This document shows positions 6,215 through 9,596 of a stretch of 9,596 nt of DNA, in pieces. How positions within the stretch are numbered: position 1 is the stretch's first letter; each line of letters begins with the position of its first letter. The notes beneath the pieces were generated by a model, which was not told where the DNA came from, did not search any database, and saw only the letters and a list, made by a program, of their open reading frames with translations. The position numbers were made by a program, and so were the translations under genes. The stretch lies in the NCBI GenBank assembly GCA_025450405.1, contig JANWHL010000265.1:1-9596 (forward strand), given 5' to 3'. This DNA comes from Ktedonobacterales bacterium (GTDB lineage Bacteria; Chloroflexota; Ktedonobacteria; Ktedonobacterales; JADMIN01).

Positions 6215-6836
6215 ATGCGACTCCGCTATAAGTACGTCACGTATCACTTCGGCGCGGACGCGACGACGCAGCAAAGTCTGCAGCGTCACTACCGCCAATT
6301 GATGGACGACCTCCTGCGGCAGGGGCAGCATCAGCCATTGCCACACGGTGCCGTCCAGTGGCGACCGCCCGCGGACATCCATGAGACGCCGAAGGCCATC
6401 CTGGTGAAGATGGAGCTCGCCGGCATGCGCGAGGAGGACATCGAGGTCACCCTCTATGAGGACGCCCTGGTGGTGACCGGCCGGCGCGACGAAGACCCCG
6501 ATCACGGCGACACGACGTACTACCACGAGGCGCAAATCCGCTACGGCCCCTTCCGCGCCGAGGTGCTGCTGCCCACGGAGGTGGACCGCGAGCGTGTGGA
6601 GGCACGGTACGAGAACGGCTTCTTGCGCATCCAACTGCCCAAGGCGGTCCGCACCGTGCGCGAGCCCGCCAGCGTGCCGCCACAGCGCGCGACGAACACG
6701 GGCGGTTTCGTGACCCCGCGCGGCACCGGAGACCTTGCCCTGCCGGCCCACGGGCTGTCGGCGCCGCCGGCATCCCCGGCCGGATCCGGGCCACTGGGCG
6801 CCGAACGTCACAGGGTGCGGCAAGGAGTCGTGCGAG

Positions 6837-6844
<8 letters not shown>
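6215..6844 (+). CDS. Hsp20/alpha-crystallin small heat-shock protein
   Basis: This 209-residue cytoplasmic chaperone binds unfolding proteins without ATP and keeps them refoldable or degradable. Residues 1-47 are a variable N-terminal arm. The alpha-crystallin domain spans about 48-144: PPADIHETPKAILVKMELAG (51-70), EEDIEV, YGPFRAEVLLP (110-120), and the signature Ala130-RYE-Asn134-Gly-Phe-Leu, ending LPKA. The tail after 145 is long (about 65 residues; the family total is usually near 150), Pro/Gly/Ala-rich, and shows no I-x-I/V motif, the usual contact for oligomer assembly. The start is the first Met that leaves a family-like arm; its ribosome site is weak (GTGAG, 6201-6205), and the frame upstream of it is Arg-rich and not family-like. 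Its last 8 bases overlap lon, so the two are translationally coupled. Lon is a sensible partner, since small heat-shock proteins hand substrates to proteases. Confidence 0.93.
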
Positions 6845-9523
<2,679 letters not shown>

Positions 9524-9530
<7 letters not shown>

Positions 9531-9547
9531 CCAGCTAGCCAGCTAGC
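9524..9547. repeat. Triple CAGCTAGC repeat spanning the lon stop codon
   Basis: Three perfect 8-base copies of CAGCTAGC run without gaps. The first holds the lon stop codon (TAG, 9528-9530). Because the unit is 8 bases, its TAG falls in a different frame each time (9528, 9536, 9544), and since CTAG is its own reverse complement the same holds on the - strand. The array thus stops translation in all six frames. Confidence 0.85.
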
Positions 9548-9560
9548 GCCAGGCCAGTTC

Positions 9561-9594
9561 AGCGCACGCCAGCGCAAACCGGCTGGCGTGCGCT
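9561..9594 (+). terminator. Perfect 13-bp hairpin after lon, probable terminator
   Basis: AGCGCACGCCAGC (9561-9573) and GCTGGCGTGCGCT (9582-9594) are exact reverse complements with an 8-base loop, 30 bases after the lon stop. This is the expected position for the end of the zinc-ribbon/hsp20/lon transcript. The window ends two bases later, so a following T-run cannot be seen; without one it could be a dispersed palindromic repeat or a transcript-stabilising hairpin. Confidence 0.6.
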
Positions 9595-9596
9595 AC

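Noticed and set aside
6735..6836. Extension of Lon to an upstream in-frame start at 6735
   Set aside because: The segment lies inside the hsp20 frame, while ATG 6837 has a proper AAGGAG site; the extra codons look like shadow sequence.

Overview
The window is GC-rich bacterial chromosomal DNA carrying about seven genes, all but one on the + strand. The gene mix fits a Gram-positive-like or monoderm soil or thermophilic lineage. It includes a large secreted lipoprotein peptidase with an immune-inhibitor-A-type C-terminus, an MtaA/CmuA-like member of the uroporphyrinogen decarboxylase (UroD) superfamily, and Hsp20 next to LonA. My best guess is Chloroflexota, by inference from gene content and GC-rich style; no rRNA or other marker is present to prove it. 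I see no prophage, transposase, CRISPR array, tRNA or rRNA.

Layout. Bases 2-232 hold the 3' end of an open frame that looks like the tail of a membrane protein. A TGC-extended -10 promoter (208-213) leads into a 687-aa secreted lipoprotein metallopeptidase (311-2374). A UroD-superfamily protein (2449-3450) follows 74 bases later, then a small glyoxalase-fold (VOC) protein (3614-4021). Converging on these from the - strand is a membrane-anchored protein with two NTF2-like-looking halves (5022-4147). About 840 bases without a convincing gene (5023-5866) hold its TATAAT-type promoter, short repeats and, at the right end, a good + strand promoter (5756-5784).

That promoter starts the clearest functional unit in the window: a 72-aa four-cysteine zinc-ribbon protein (5867-6085), an Hsp20 small heat-shock chaperone (6215-6844) and an ATP-dependent LonA protease (6837-9530). 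hsp20 and lon overlap by 8 bases and are almost certainly translationally coupled. This is a chaperone-protease proteostasis module: Hsp20 would hold unfolded proteins and Lon would unfold and degrade them. A perfect 12-bp GC hairpin lies in the hsp20 leader. The lon stop codon lies inside a triple CAGCTAGC repeat that closes every reading frame on both strands, followed by a 13-bp inverted repeat that is probably the terminator.

Most of the window is recognisable bacterial housekeeping or accessory biology, and I do not see a clearly novel multi-gene system. The items most worth a second look are the zinc-ribbon/Hsp20/Lon cluster with its leader hairpin, the unusual Lon N-terminal extension, the six-frame stop repeat, the mixed-architecture peptidase, and the duplicated cysteine-paired protein.
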